Positions 1 through 7,493 are shown, numbered from the stretch's first letter. The stretch: DNA of 14,554 nt from an uncultured Leucothrix sp. (GCA_937923375.1 CALAJG010000198.1:1-14554), one strand, 5' to 3'. Notes: a model not told the origin generated them from the letters alone. Numbers and translations are program-made.

Positions 1-281
1 GACTCAACCCAAGTGTTTTTTCCACGCAAATTAATTTCTTGTTTTGCATTAAGATAGATTATGCGCGCATCTTCTTTTGAAATTTCATTCAGAGGGTCAG
101 TTTCAGGAACGCTCTGAACAGCGATGGCTTCATCTCTTAAAATTAGATAATCACGAATAACTGCTGCGTCTACATGTTCTTCATTATCTTCAACAGGCTC
201 TATTTCACCATGCACAACTTTGCGCCATTGTTCATCGGCATCTTTGGGTATTAGCGTTTGTTCTGACTCTTCGTTTGACAT
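1..281 (-). CDS. Partial hypothetical protein, coupled to the sigma factor gene
   Basis: This is an open reading frame running leftward off the window edge; only its first 93 codons are present. It starts MSNEESEQTLIPKDADEQ and stays strongly acidic, with many Glu and Asp and no signal peptide or membrane segment in the visible part. The ATG lies 8 bp after the stop of the ECF sigma factor gene, with a purine-rich GAGAG just upstream, so the two are almost certainly co-transcribed and perhaps translationally coupled. By analogy with other ECF operons it could be an anti-sigma or other regulatory partner whose membrane segment, if any, lies beyond the edge, but no FecR or zinc anti-sigma motif is visible. 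I do not recognise the family. The reading frame is certain enough; the function is not. Confidence 0.6.
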   Translation of the reverse strand, partial: MSNEESEQTLIPKDADEQWRKVVHGEIEPVEDNEEHVDAAVIRDYLILRDEAIAVQSVPETDPLNEISKEDARIIYLNAKQEINLRGKNTWVE

Positions 282-289
282 AGCTTCTC

Positions 290-892
290 TCAACAGCACT
301 CATTCATCAGGTTTTTAAGTCGACTCTTCAGCACTGAGATACGCTGCCCTATAGCATCTACTGAACGGCTTGAACGTTTGGATATTTCACGATAACTAAA
401 ACCAAAAGCATATTGTGTGTATATCGAAATGTCTGCCTTGCCTGTTTCCTGCTGCTCAATCCGATCAAAGACTTTTTGCAAGCAATCTAACCTTTGAATA
501 ACCGCAACATCGACACTTTCAGAAATTGCTGGAAATGAGCCCGTTCTATTGGCCTCAGCTTCTGGGTCGACTGAACCGTCATAGACGGCAATCTGTTTTG
601 CCTGCTTGCGTAAGTAGTCTATACATTCGTTTCTAACGACGGTGTAAACCCACGATCTTGAACAGTTGTCTCTTACCTTAGTGCCGTGACAAAGTAGTTT
701 AACGGCAACTTCCTGGCTGATGTCCTGACGCTCATGAAAGCTTAAGTTGCAATATCGCCTGGCAAAGTGGCCAATGTAGCGCTCGACAAGACTCATCATC
801 GCAGCACCATTATCCTGTTTTTGATCCAGAAGGTGACCTAGCATCTGCGAACAGCCACTATTACTCAATCCAGTTAGCGATTTCTTAGTCAC
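290..892 (-). CDS. ECF-type sigma-70 family RNA polymerase sigma factor
   Basis: This is a 200-residue alternative sigma factor that would direct core RNA polymerase to a specific promoter set. Region 2 lies at about residues 30-98 and includes the region 2.2-like DISQEVAVKLL and the 2.3/2.4 stretch SRSWVYTVVRNECIDYLRK. An acidic, poorly conserved linker spans about 100-128. Region 4 lies at about 130-195, with a helix-turn-helix around FSYREISKRSSRSVDAIGQR. Regions 1 and 3 are absent, as expected for group 4 (ECF) sigmas, and the length is typical. The start is GTG at 892, supported by AGGGG 5 nt upstream. Its stop is 8 bp before the next gene, whose product may regulate it. Which ECF subgroup it belongs to cannot be judged from sequence alone. 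Confidence 0.88.
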   Translation of the reverse strand: MTKKSLTGLSNSGCSQMLGHLLDQKQDNGAAMMSLVERYIGHFARRYCNLSFHERQDISQEVAVKLLCHGTKVRDNCSRSWVYTVVRNECIDYLRKQAKQIAVYDGSVDPEAEANRTGSFPAISESVDVAVIQRLDCLQKVFDRIEQQETGKADISIYTQYAFGFSYREISKRSSRSVDAIGQRISVLKSRLKNLMNECC

Positions 893-894
893 TG

Positions 895-902
895 CTTCCC
901 CT
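895..902 (-). promoter_or_regulatory. Strong ribosome binding site selecting a GTG start
   Basis: On the minus strand AGGGGAAG lies just before the GTG codon at 892-890, with 5 nt between AGGGG and the start. It is the reason for accepting GTG as the start of the sigma factor. The porin at 14117 carries the same AGGGGAA element. Confidence 0.6.
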
Positions 903-919
903 ACAAAACAGAAGGTCGA

Positions 920-928
920 GTTATAGCA
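920..928 (-). promoter_or_regulatory. Candidate extended -10 promoter of the sigma factor gene
   Basis: The minus strand reads TGCTATAAC here, an extended -10 (TG-n-TATAAC) that would start transcription about 20 nt before the GTG start. The matching -35 region, around 943-948, is poor, as is common with extended -10 promoters. It was picked by eye only. Confidence 0.35.
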
Positions 929-1015
929 TACCTGACAAAGGGAGGAACTAAAATGCCTAAGAATGCGTATATATGCTTGTTAATTTATCGCTAGAGCAAC
1001 AAAGTCTACCAATAT

Positions 1016-1798
1016 CTAAAATATTACAGGAGTTGTGATCAATATCAGGTAGAAAAGCACCTCTGTAAGCTGCTGCGTTGCCCCAAGGCAATCCCCCGTA
1101 TAACCGCCGATACGTTTCTTAAAAACCGTTGCTAAATACCAAGTCACTAGCAACAAAGGAGGAATTGCAATTAATAACTGCGGAGTTGTTAACGTCAAGA
1201 CAATGACAAGGGGTACAACACTCCATATCAACTCCCCTCTACTTAATTTAACAGAGGTAACCGTTTTTGATTTGCTTGTAATGTCTTCTGAAACGTAATT
1301 ATAAAACTGCATAATCAACGAAGCCATTAAGCGACTGATTGAATGCCCTACAACCAAAGCTAACATCATTAACTCCGTAGAGATTAGCTTTAACTCCCAC
1401 AATAACAAACATTTCAGTCCTAATATCAGTACCAAACTTATCGTGCCATACGCCCCCATTCGACTGTCTTTCATTATCGATAGGATTTGCGTTTTGTCCC
1501 AACCGCCTCCGAAACCATCAGCGCAGTCTGCCAAACCATCTTCATGAAATGCTCCCGTCAGATAAACCGTGGCTATCATGGACAACGCAATACTGACGGA
1601 GGCTGGAAGTAACCATTGGCACACGTAAAAAACCAATGCCGCAAACGCACCAATCATCAGGCCAATCAAAGGCAAATACTTTCTGGATTTGTTAAGGTTT
1701 TGTGGACTGTATTTCACCCAGGATGGGCATGGGATACGCGTGTAAAACGACAGACCTGAAAAAAGGTAAGCTAGCTCCTGATGAATCCTGTCTAACAT
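1016..1798 (-). CDS. cobS: Adenosylcobinamide-GDP ribazoletransferase (cobalamin synthase CobS)
   Basis: This integral membrane enzyme joins adenosylcobinamide-GDP and alpha-ribazole (or its 5'-phosphate), a final step of cobalamin nucleotide loop assembly. The family hallmark GAFHEDGLADCADGFGGG is at about residues 82-99, followed by MKDSRMGAYG at 109-118 and the C-terminal GYTGDCLGATQQ. Between them lie several hydrophobic membrane segments. I chose ATG 1798, giving 260 residues, close to the roughly 250 of known CobS, because MLDRIHQELAYLFSGLSFYTRIP matches the usual N-terminus and GGATAA precedes it. The frame stays open to an ATG at 1882, but that would add 28 unusual residues and cover the glnS promoter. 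No cobU, cobT or cobC neighbours are present, nor any visible cobalamin riboswitch. It is divergent from glnS. Confidence 0.93.
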   Translation of the reverse strand: MLDRIHQELAYLFSGLSFYTRIPCPSWVKYSPQNLNKSRKYLPLIGLMIGAFAALVFYVCQWLLPASVSIALSMIATVYLTGAFHEDGLADCADGFGGGWDKTQILSIMKDSRMGAYGTISLVLILGLKCLLLWELKLISTELMMLALVVGHSISRLMASLIMQFYNYVSEDITSKSKTVTSVKLSRGELIWSVVPLVIVLTLTTPQLLIAIPPLLLVTWYLATVFKKRIGGYTGDCLGATQQLTEVLFYLILITTPVIF

Positions 1799-1802
1799 TG
1801 GG

Positions 1803-1808
1803 TTATCC
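1803..1808 (-). promoter_or_regulatory. Ribosome binding site supporting the internal cobS start
   Basis: GGATAA on the minus strand, with GGA 7 nt from ATG 1798, favours this start over the in-frame ATG at 1882, which has no comparable purine-rich element close upstream. Confidence 0.5.
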
Positions 1809-1837
1809 ACGCAATAAATTGCACACAGTTTAAGTAA

Positions 1838-1866
1838 TGTAAACGTAGAATACGACCTGTTATAAT
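1838..1866 (+). promoter_or_regulatory. Candidate glnS promoter with perfect extended -10
   Basis: TGTTATAAT at 1858-1866 is a perfect extended -10 element. A weak -35 (TGTAAA, 1838-1843) lies 17 nt upstream of the hexamer. Transcription would start near 1873, giving a leader of about 30 nt before the glnS ATG at 1904. The element lies in the divergent cobS-glnS gap, so the cobS promoter must overlap or lie close by. Confidence 0.6.
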
Positions 1867-1903
1867 CTTCGCCTACTAACAATCGATAAGAAAACCATTT
1901 GTC

Positions 1904-3565
1904 ATGACTGAAAATACGCGACCACTGAACTTTGTTGAAAAAATTGTAAAAGAAGACTTAGAAAACAAAGTTGTTCAGTCGGTGCAAACCCGCTTCCCAC
2001 CCGAGCCAAATGGTTATTTACACATCGGTCATGCCAAGTCTATCTGCCTGAATTTTGGCATTGCACAAACCTTCGGTGGGCACTGTAATCTGCGCTTCGA
2101 CGACACCAATCCTGAAAAAGAAGACATCGAATATGTAGAAGCGATAAAGGATGACATTCGCTGGTTAGGCTACCAGTGGTCTGGTGAAGTAAAGTTTACC
2201 TCAAACTACTTTGATCAGCTGCACGCTTGGGCAGTTGAGCTAATCGAAAATGACAAAGCCTATGTTGACGATCTGGACAAAGATGCAGCCCGTGCGTCAC
2301 GAGGCACACTTAAAGAGTCGGGCACCAACAGCCCTTATCGGTCACGTAGTGTGGAAGAGAACCTAGCACTATTTGAAAAAATGCGACTTGGCGAATTTGA
2401 TGAAGGTCACTGCACCCTAAGAATTAAGGGCGATATGGCGTCACCCAATATGCACCTGCGTGATCCAATCATTTACCGAATCCGCAAGGCTTCTCATCAT
2501 CAGACTGGAGATAAGTGGTGCATTTATCCATCCTATGACTTTGCCCATGGACAAGGTGATGCCATTGAAGGGGTAACTCATTCTATCTGTACCTTGGAAT
2601 TTGAAGAGCATCGCCCACTTTACAACTGGTTTATCGATAATTTATCGGTGCCGTCAAAACCGGTGCAGTATGAATTCTCTCGACTCGAAGTAAATTACAC
2701 CGTTACCAGCAAACGCAAATTAAAGCAGCTGGTCGACGACGGCATAGTCGATGCCTGGAATGATCCAAGAATGCCAACAATATCCGGCATGCGACGACGT
2801 GGCTTTACAGCCGCAGCTATTCGCGAATTTATTGATAAATCCGGGGTATCACGCAACAAAGGCGTGGTTGATGTCAGCATGTTAGAATTCGCCATCCGCG
2901 AAGACCTCAACAATAATGCAACCCGTGCTATGTGTGTACTACGCCCACTAAAAGTTACCCTGACAAACTACCCGGAGGACAAGACTGAAATCCTCACTAC
3001 AGCCGGGCACCCTAGTCGTGAGGATTTGGGCACGCGTGAGCTACCATTCTCAAATACACTACTTATCGATCAGGATGACTTTCGGGAAGAGGCCAATAAA
3101 CAGTTCAAACGACTGGTGATTGGTAAACGGACACGCTTGCGCAATGCTTATGTGATAGAGGCAGACGAAGCGATTAAAGATACCGACGGCAACATTATCG
3201 AAGTAAAAGCCCGAATTATTGAAAATACGCTGGGCAACAACCCAGAAGATGGAATTAAACCGAAAGGCGTTATTCATTGGGTCGATGCCACGGACAATGT
3301 AGATTGCGAAGTCCGCTTGTACGATCGGCTGTTTAACGACCCTGCCCCCGATGCAGGGGGCAAAGATCATATGCAATCACTAAATCCTAACAGCCTTGAA
3401 ATCCTCAATGGCTGCAAAGGCGAAAAGGGTCTGGCTACAGCTGATAATAGAATACGTTTTCAGTTCGAACGTGAAGGCTATTTTGTGCAGGACTCGCGCT
3501 ACAGTAAGCCCGATGCGTTGGTCTACAACCGTGTCATCAGCCTTCGCGACACCTGGGGCAAATAG
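1904..3565 (+). CDS. glnS: Glutamine--tRNA ligase (GlnRS)
   Basis: This cytoplasmic class I aminoacyl-tRNA synthetase charges tRNA-Gln with glutamine using ATP. The 553 residues match the roughly 554 of the E. coli enzyme end to end. The HIGH motif is at residues 40-43 in PPEPNGYLHIGHAKS, and the KMSKS-equivalent is VTSKRKL at about 267-273, with Thr where E. coli has Met. The stretch NDPRMPTISGMRRRGFTAAAIREF is characteristic of the family, and the C-terminal anticodon-binding beta-barrels follow (from about residue 340). The ATG at 1904 lacks a strong Shine-Dalgarno sequence. A DUF1840 gene starts 9 bp after its stop and is probably co-transcribed. Confidence 0.98.
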   Translation: MTENTRPLNFVEKIVKEDLENKVVQSVQTRFPPEPNGYLHIGHAKSICLNFGIAQTFGGHCNLRFDDTNPEKEDIEYVEAIKDDIRWLGYQWSGEVKFTSNYFDQLHAWAVELIENDKAYVDDLDKDAARASRGTLKESGTNSPYRSRSVEENLALFEKMRLGEFDEGHCTLRIKGDMASPNMHLRDPIIYRIRKASHHQTGDKWCIYPSYDFAHGQGDAIEGVTHSICTLEFEEHRPLYNWFIDNLSVPSKPVQYEFSRLEVNYTVTSKRKLKQLVDDGIVDAWNDPRMPTISGMRRRGFTAAAIREFIDKSGVSRNKGVVDVSMLEFAIREDLNNNATRAMCVLRPLKVTLTNYPEDKTEILTTAGHPSREDLGTRELPFSNTLLIDQDDFREEANKQFKRLVIGKRTRLRNAYVIEADEAIKDTDGNIIEVKARIIENTLGNNPEDGIKPKGVIHWVDATDNVDCEVRLYDRLFNDPAPDAGGKDHMQSLNPNSLEILNGCKGEKGLATADNRIRFQFEREGYFVQDSRYSKPDALVYNRVISLRDTWGK

Positions 3566-3574
3566 GAGAAAACA

Positions 3575-3901
3575 ATGTTAGTCGTATTTACCAATAAAAG
3601 TGGCGGCACCGTCGAAATGTTTGAGCAGGCAGCGATTGCGCTGATCAAACTTATGGGGCGCAGAGAAGCCGTTCCAAGCGCGATTTCAGCTGAAGATCTA
3701 CCTGAAGCACTTGAAACACTGCAAGCCTCACTGGCCGAAATTAAAAAAGAAGAGCAAGCTGCCGAACAAGAGAGTGAGCTTGATGAAGACGAAGATGATA
3801 CGCCTAAGCCACTCGGTATGAGCACACGTGCGTTTCCTCTGGTTGAGTTAATGCAGCAGAGCATTAAAGATGGCTCCTATTTAATGTGGGATCATCGTTA
3901 G
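3575..3901 (+). CDS. DUF1840 domain-containing protein
   Basis: This is a small cytoplasmic protein of 108 residues with no signal peptide or membrane segment. The N-terminus MLVVFTNKSGGTVEMFEQAA and the C-terminal STRAFPLVELMQQSIKDGSYLMW, ending in VMW-like LMW, match the pattern I recall for DUF1840 proteins of proteobacteria. Between them lies a highly acidic, probably disordered and helical linker at about residues 47-76 (IKKEEQAAEQESELDEDEDD). The function of the family is unknown. The start is 9 bp after the glnS stop with AGGAG overlapping that stop (3564-3568), so it is very likely in the glnS transcript. The asparaginase gene follows 25 bp later. Confidence 0.83.
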   Translation: MLVVFTNKSGGTVEMFEQAAIALIKLMGRREAVPSAISAEDLPEALETLQASLAEIKKEEQAAEQESELDEDEDDTPKPLGMSTRAFPLVELMQQSIKDGSYLMWDHR

Positions 3902-3926
3902 AGCCTAACTCCAATGAACTGAAATT

Positions 3927-4916
3927 ATGAGCGATACAGCTGAAAAACTCCCCAAGGTTAAAATTTTTGCCACTGGAGGCACTATCGCAGGTGCGTCAAA
4001 GAGCAATACTGACAATCTACATTACCAAGCAGGCAGTATCGGCATACAAGGGCTACTTGACGCCGTTCCTGAGATTCATCGCATCGCTGAAGTCTCAGGC
4101 GAGCAGTTTTTAAACGTTGGTAGTCATGAAATTCGCTCACAGGATCTCCTTAAACTTAGCAAGCTGATTCAAGAGCAGCTGGATGAAGGGCTTGCTGAAG
4201 GTATCGTCGTAACACATGGCACCGACACCTTGGAGGAGACCGCTTTTTTTCTTGATCTCACGGTAAAAACAGATAAACCGATTGTTATCGTAGGTGCCAT
4301 GAGACCAGCCACCGCTATCAGTGCTGATGGCCCACTTAACCTGCTCCAGGCAACAGCATTGGCTGCCAATCTGCAGGCTCGGTCACGTGGCGCAATGGTG
4401 TTATTAAATGATCGTATCCAGTCCGCTTACTACACCACAAAAACGCATGCCAACGCTTTAGATACCTTCCGCGCCAGCGAACAAGGGTCTCTGGGATTTT
4501 TCCAAAACGCGACGCCACACTTCTATTATTCAGCAGCTAACCCAACTGGAAAGCCTCAATTCAACTGTAGCAAAATCAGTGAGCTGCCTATAGTAGATGT
4601 GGTTTATAGTCATCAGGATGCAGGGGCAGATTTACTTCAGGCATCGGTCGACAGAGGCGCAAAAGGCGTAGTCATTGCCGCTTCTGGAAATGGATGGGCA
4701 TCACCCGCGCTTGAACTAGCAGCACTGAAACTCACCAAAACAGGATTTCCAGTGGTATTTTCAACCCGAACCGGCAATGGTTTTGCAATAAAGCCAATCG
4801 AACAAGGTATAGGGTCAGGTTTGATCAACGCACAAAAGGCAAGAATCGTGTTAATGCTGGCACTAGCAAGCAATTACAATTCTGAACAAATTTCGCAGTG
4901 TTTTAACCCAGCTTAG
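3927..4916 (+). CDS. ansB: Type II-like L-asparaginase, apparently without signal peptide
   Basis: It hydrolyses L-asparagine to aspartate and ammonia. The first active-site motif KIFATGGTIAGA contains the likely nucleophile Thr19, and a lid Tyr is near 33. The second motif VTHGTDTLEET gives Thr99 and Asp100, and Lys172 in TTKTHAN corresponds to the catalytic Lys of the E. coli enzyme. VGAMRPATAISADGPLNL and the C-terminal QKARIVLMLAL are typical of the periplasmic type II branch. The 329 residues begin MSDTAEKLPKVKIF with no hydrophobic leader, and no upstream in-frame start would add one, so the protein is predicted to be cytoplasmic. The Shine-Dalgarno is weak. It is probably third in the glnS transcript, and its stop overlaps the convergent mipA-like gene by 4 bp. 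Confidence 0.93.
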   Translation: MSDTAEKLPKVKIFATGGTIAGASKSNTDNLHYQAGSIGIQGLLDAVPEIHRIAEVSGEQFLNVGSHEIRSQDLLKLSKLIQEQLDEGLAEGIVVTHGTDTLEETAFFLDLTVKTDKPIVIVGAMRPATAISADGPLNLLQATALAANLQARSRGAMVLLNDRIQSAYYTTKTHANALDTFRASEQGSLGFFQNATPHFYYSAANPTGKPQFNCSKISELPIVDVVYSHQDAGADLLQASVDRGAKGVVIAASGNGWASPALELAALKLTKTGFPVVFSTRTGNGFAIKPIEQGIGSGLINAQKARIVLMLALASNYNSEQISQCFNPA

Positions 4917-5713
4917 AAGTCGTAGGTAAGGCCAAACATAATTTTCAAATCCGACGCCTTGCCATCATCCACTACCGGCGAATCAAGAATTTGATCATCG
5001 TACCAAGTTTTGCGAAGGCTGTGTGTTAAGCCCCAATGCTTAGTTAATGGATATTCAGCGCTGTAACCCAAGAAGTAGTTCTTAGTTTCATCGCCAATGC
5101 TGTACTGGTTTCTAACTGTTTGGCCGCTACTATCTGTTGTCTCATTGGCGTTAACACCAAAATAGTAATTCGAAACTTTTTTGCTCCAATAATTGATACC
5201 TGCTTCAGGATAGAGCCTTAGTTTTGACGAACCTAACGGCAGCAAATTGGTATACATCAAGCTGCCTTCAAAACCGTCAGTTGTTCCCGTGACGTCATAA
5301 CCACCTGACACCACAAAAGTACCCAGAGGGGTTCGGCTACGCAGCTTTAGCCCTAGATTAAACGACGAGTCCCTATCTTTCATGCCCGAAAGCAAGTTTG
5401 AATCACTTGCATCGTAACCCTGATTAAAGAAGCCGAACTTGGGTCTCAGGACGAACTTAAGGGGACCCTTGTAGGCATTTTTGACGTTGATCTCTACCCC
5501 GTTTTTATCTTTCACGACAGGGCCTAGGCTAACCCGGGGGATCAGACTGTAGCCGTTTGTTGTATCAATTCCTTTGAAAATTGGCTTGTTGTAACTAAAA
5601 CTTAGTGATGCACCCAACTTAACTTTGTTAATTCGGGTTTTCACTGGTTCCTGCGCTAAAGCAAGCGCGGGAACCAAACAAACTGTACAAAGTAGAGGAG
5701 TATATTTTTTCAT
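4913..5713 (-). CDS. MipA/OmpV family outer membrane protein
   Basis: This 266-residue secreted protein is predicted to form an outer-membrane beta-barrel. A signal peptide covers residues 1-20 (MKKYTPLLCTVCLVPALALA), with cleavage before QEPV. The mature part alternates aromatic and polar residues and ends in LKIMFGLTYDF; the terminal Phe is the usual signal for barrel assembly. SNYYFGVNANET around residues 182-193 and the adjacent Tyr-rich segments resemble MipA/OmpV proteins; MipA of E. coli is a scaffold for murein synthesis and hydrolysis enzymes. No clear Shine-Dalgarno precedes the ATG. The SGNH gene lies 107 bp upstream on the same strand. Other small barrel families cannot be fully excluded, and the role here is inferred only from the family. 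Confidence 0.8.
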   Translation of the reverse strand: MKKYTPLLCTVCLVPALALAQEPVKTRINKVKLGASLSFSYNKPIFKGIDTTNGYSLIPRVSLGPVVKDKNGVEINVKNAYKGPLKFVLRPKFGFFNQGYDASDSNLLSGMKDRDSSFNLGLKLRSRTPLGTFVVSGGYDVTGTTDGFEGSLMYTNLLPLGSSKLRLYPEAGINYWSKKVSNYYFGVNANETTDSSGQTVRNQYSIGDETKNYFLGYSAEYPLTKHWGLTHSLRKTWYDDQILDSPVVDDGKASDLKIMFGLTYDF

Positions 5714-5745
5714 GATTGTGACATCATATCTTAGAATTATTCCCT

Positions 5746-5754
5746 ATCATAGCA
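5746..5754 (-). promoter_or_regulatory. Candidate extended -10 promoter of the MipA/OmpV gene
   Basis: The minus strand reads TGCTATGAT, a near-perfect extended -10, about 33 nt before the ATG at 5713. No good -35 is seen at the right spacing. It suggests this gene has its own promoter in the 107-bp gap after the SGNH gene. Confidence 0.35.
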
Positions 5755-5820
5755 CAACGATTTAGGCAAGATGTATACTTCCTTCAAATCCACTGGGTAC
5801 ATCACTAATTAACACTCCGA

Positions 5821-7260
5821 TTAAAATAAATCTGCGAGTGCTTTAGAGTAGGGGTGGGACTTCTCCAGCAGTACAGTATTACCACCAGACATTAGCGGCG
5901 CAACAGAACTGTCAAATACCATCGCTTTAGCACCAATACCATTAATTTTTTCGATCAACGCTTTCATGTTAGCCTTATATGCCGTAACACTGACGCCTTG
6001 ATAATAGTCGTTTGTGCCGGCGATAAGCCAAACCACATCAGGGTTTTGAGAGGCAACATCGCGGTCAAAACGGGCGAGCATATCAGCTGCAGTGTGACCA
6101 CCAATCCCCTTCCCTATTATTTGCGCGTTGGGCAACTTAACCGCTAAGCGCTCCTTAATTCCTTCAGATGAGAACCAGCTGTCACCTAACAGAACATGTT
6201 TTCCATAGTTAAGTGAGGAAGCATCATTATTTCTTAACGCAAAGTCAGCTAAAGAACGGAAGCCATTGGTATTTGGATGCGATCCATCACGATAGAAATT
6301 CCAGATATTACTCCATTGAGCAATTGGTGCTGGCAATGCAGCTTTAAGGTTTATGGTATTTCCAAAGCTCTGACTGGTCGCCACTGTGTAGTACTGACCA
6401 TCTGTGGACAGATAACTGATCAACTGGTTATTCTTTAATGTGAAACCATCATTGACATAAATCTTATAGCTACCTGCAGCGGTGTATTGAGTCGCTTTTC
6501 TGCTTACTGTGCCGCCAGGCTCACCCCAAATAAAGTGCTGCTCCTTTAAGAAATCAGAGTGCATGCTAATGAGTTTAGCATCGACAATACCACCACCATT
6601 ATCAGTACTATCGCTAATGGTGACTTTAACTTGGGTAGCATTCTTTCTACCGCGAGCGTCAATAAAGTTGTACCAGAAAGAATCCTGACCCGTATAATTT
6701 GCCTTAGGATCATAGATTACATTATCACCCTGAATCCGCGCACGACCTCCGTTTACCGTCCAGTCATTAACTGTGGTCAAGGTTAACTGATCACCAACAT
6801 CATTATCCAAAACAGGGATGCTAATTGAGGTATTTTTCTGAGTCGTCACCGTATCTACATTTGCTATTGGCCAGCCTGAGAAGTTCTGAGATGAACCGCC
6901 TCCATCATTCGAGTTAAAGGAAATAACCTTCAGGAAAACCTGTGTGGCATTAGTTCGACCAAGATTATCCTTGAATGCGTACCAAAACGAGTCATCACCT
7001 GAGAAGCCTGCTTTTGATTTGTAATACACAGCAGTCTTGGATGCATTCATCTCTACAGAACCCAACTGAACGGTTCTGGTATTTACTTCAGTTATGCTCA
7101 AGCCTTCCCCTGAGTCATTTGTAAGTACCGGTATATACACTCTTTGTCCTGTACTGACCGTCACATTATCGGCGACACCAGTCGGCCAAGGGCTACTCTG
7201 GGCACTCTGAATTGCACCAACGCTCAGTGCGATGGCCGCCAGGCATTTATTAATTTTCAT
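5821..7260 (-). CDS. Secreted SGNH (GDSL) hydrolase with two Ig/cadherin-like repeats
   Basis: The 479-residue protein starts with a signal peptide (about residues 1-22). Two tandem Ig/cadherin-like repeats follow at about 24-113 and 129-216; each has an IPVL-ND motif and ends with nearly the same DSFWY-F-D--GR-NATQV. A Gly/Asp/Ser-rich linker joins them. The C-terminal region is an SGNH esterase or lipase fold: block I GDSW with Ser361, block II GKGIGGHT near 383-390, block III AGTNDYY with Asn417, and a candidate His469 in EKSHPYS. A second block V-like motif, DGSHPNTNG (325-333), lies before block I, which is unusual. The substrate is unknown; the repeats suggest a role at the surface or on a polymer. 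AAGGA precedes the ATG. It is divergent from glpK. Confidence 0.82.
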   Translation of the reverse strand: MKINKCLAAIALSVGAIQSAQSSPWPTGVADNVTVSTGQRVYIPVLTNDSGEGLSITEVNTRTVQLGSVEMNASKTAVYYKSKAGFSGDDSFWYAFKDNLGRTNATQVFLKVISFNSNDGGGSSQNFSGWPIANVDTVTTQKNTSISIPVLDNDVGDQLTLTTVNDWTVNGGRARIQGDNVIYDPKANYTGQDSFWYNFIDARGRKNATQVKVTISDSTDNGGGIVDAKLISMHSDFLKEQHFIWGEPGGTVSRKATQYTAAGSYKIYVNDGFTLKNNQLISYLSTDGQYYTVATSQSFGNTINLKAALPAPIAQWSNIWNFYRDGSHPNTNGFRSLADFALRNNDASSLNYGKHVLLGDSWFSSEGIKERLAVKLPNAQIIGKGIGGHTAADMLARFDRDVASQNPDVVWLIAGTNDYYQGVSVTAYKANMKALIEKINGIGAKAMVFDSSVAPLMSGGNTVLLEKSHPYSKALADLF

Positions 7261-7426
7261 TATTCCATCCTTAGATTAACCGTTAATAAGCAGTTTGGGA
7301 GCATCTGCCTTGTTATTGTTTAGTAGAGTTTTAATGGTATATATCAGCACCACTTATCTGCTTACCTGACACGCTCAGATGCCCTAGAATCAAGACCAAT
7401 GGCAAATGCGATTACTTTATATTCGC

Positions 7427-7455
7427 TTGAGTGAAACACTACCCTTAGCTACTAT
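7427..7455 (+). promoter_or_regulatory. Candidate glpK promoter
   Basis: TTGAGT (7427-7432) and TACTAT (7450-7455) are separated by exactly 17 nt, each matching four of six consensus bases. Transcription would begin near 7462, leaving about 30 nt of leader before ATG 7494. If so, the in-frame ATG at 7461 would lie at the transcription start, which again favours the later start. I saw no clear GlpR operator. Confidence 0.45.
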
Positions 7456-7482
7456 GAGAAATGATTATTCACAAACAGCTTA

Positions 7483-7487
7483 AAGGA
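7483..7487 (+). promoter_or_regulatory. Ribosome binding site fixing the glpK start
   Basis: AAGGA lies 6 nt before ATG 7494, the ideal distance. The longer in-frame start at 7461 has no such element and would add 11 residues not expected in glycerol kinases. Confidence 0.7.
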
Positions 7488-7493
7488 ATAAAC

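Noticed and set aside
1799..1882. N-terminal extension of CobS to the ATG at 1882
   Set aside because: The extra 28 residues do not match the family, there is no ribosome site, and the stretch contains the glnS extended -10. The start at 1798 fits family length and has GGATAA upstream.
1799..1903. Cobalamin riboswitch upstream of cobS
   Set aside because: The gap is only about 105 bp and shared with the glnS promoter; no B12-box-like sequence is visible.
3059..3376. 105-codon minus-strand frame inside glnS
   Set aside because: It lies wholly within glnS, whose protein is unbroken and conserved; no domain or start signal was seen.
3523..3864. 113-codon minus-strand frame opposite the DUF1840 gene
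   Set aside because: It is a Ser-rich mirror of the acidic repeats of the plus-strand gene, has no ribosome site and spans the end of glnS.
6613..7191. Nucleotide-level tandem repeat in the SGNH gene
   Set aside because: The two Ig/cadherin-like units are alike at protein level but diverged in DNA, so this is an old domain duplication rather than an unstable repeat.
7461..7493. Longer glycerol kinase start at 7461
   Set aside because: AAGGA lies 6 nt before ATG 7494, and the family begins with a short leader before AIDQGTT; the extra residues MIIHKQLKGIN are not expected.
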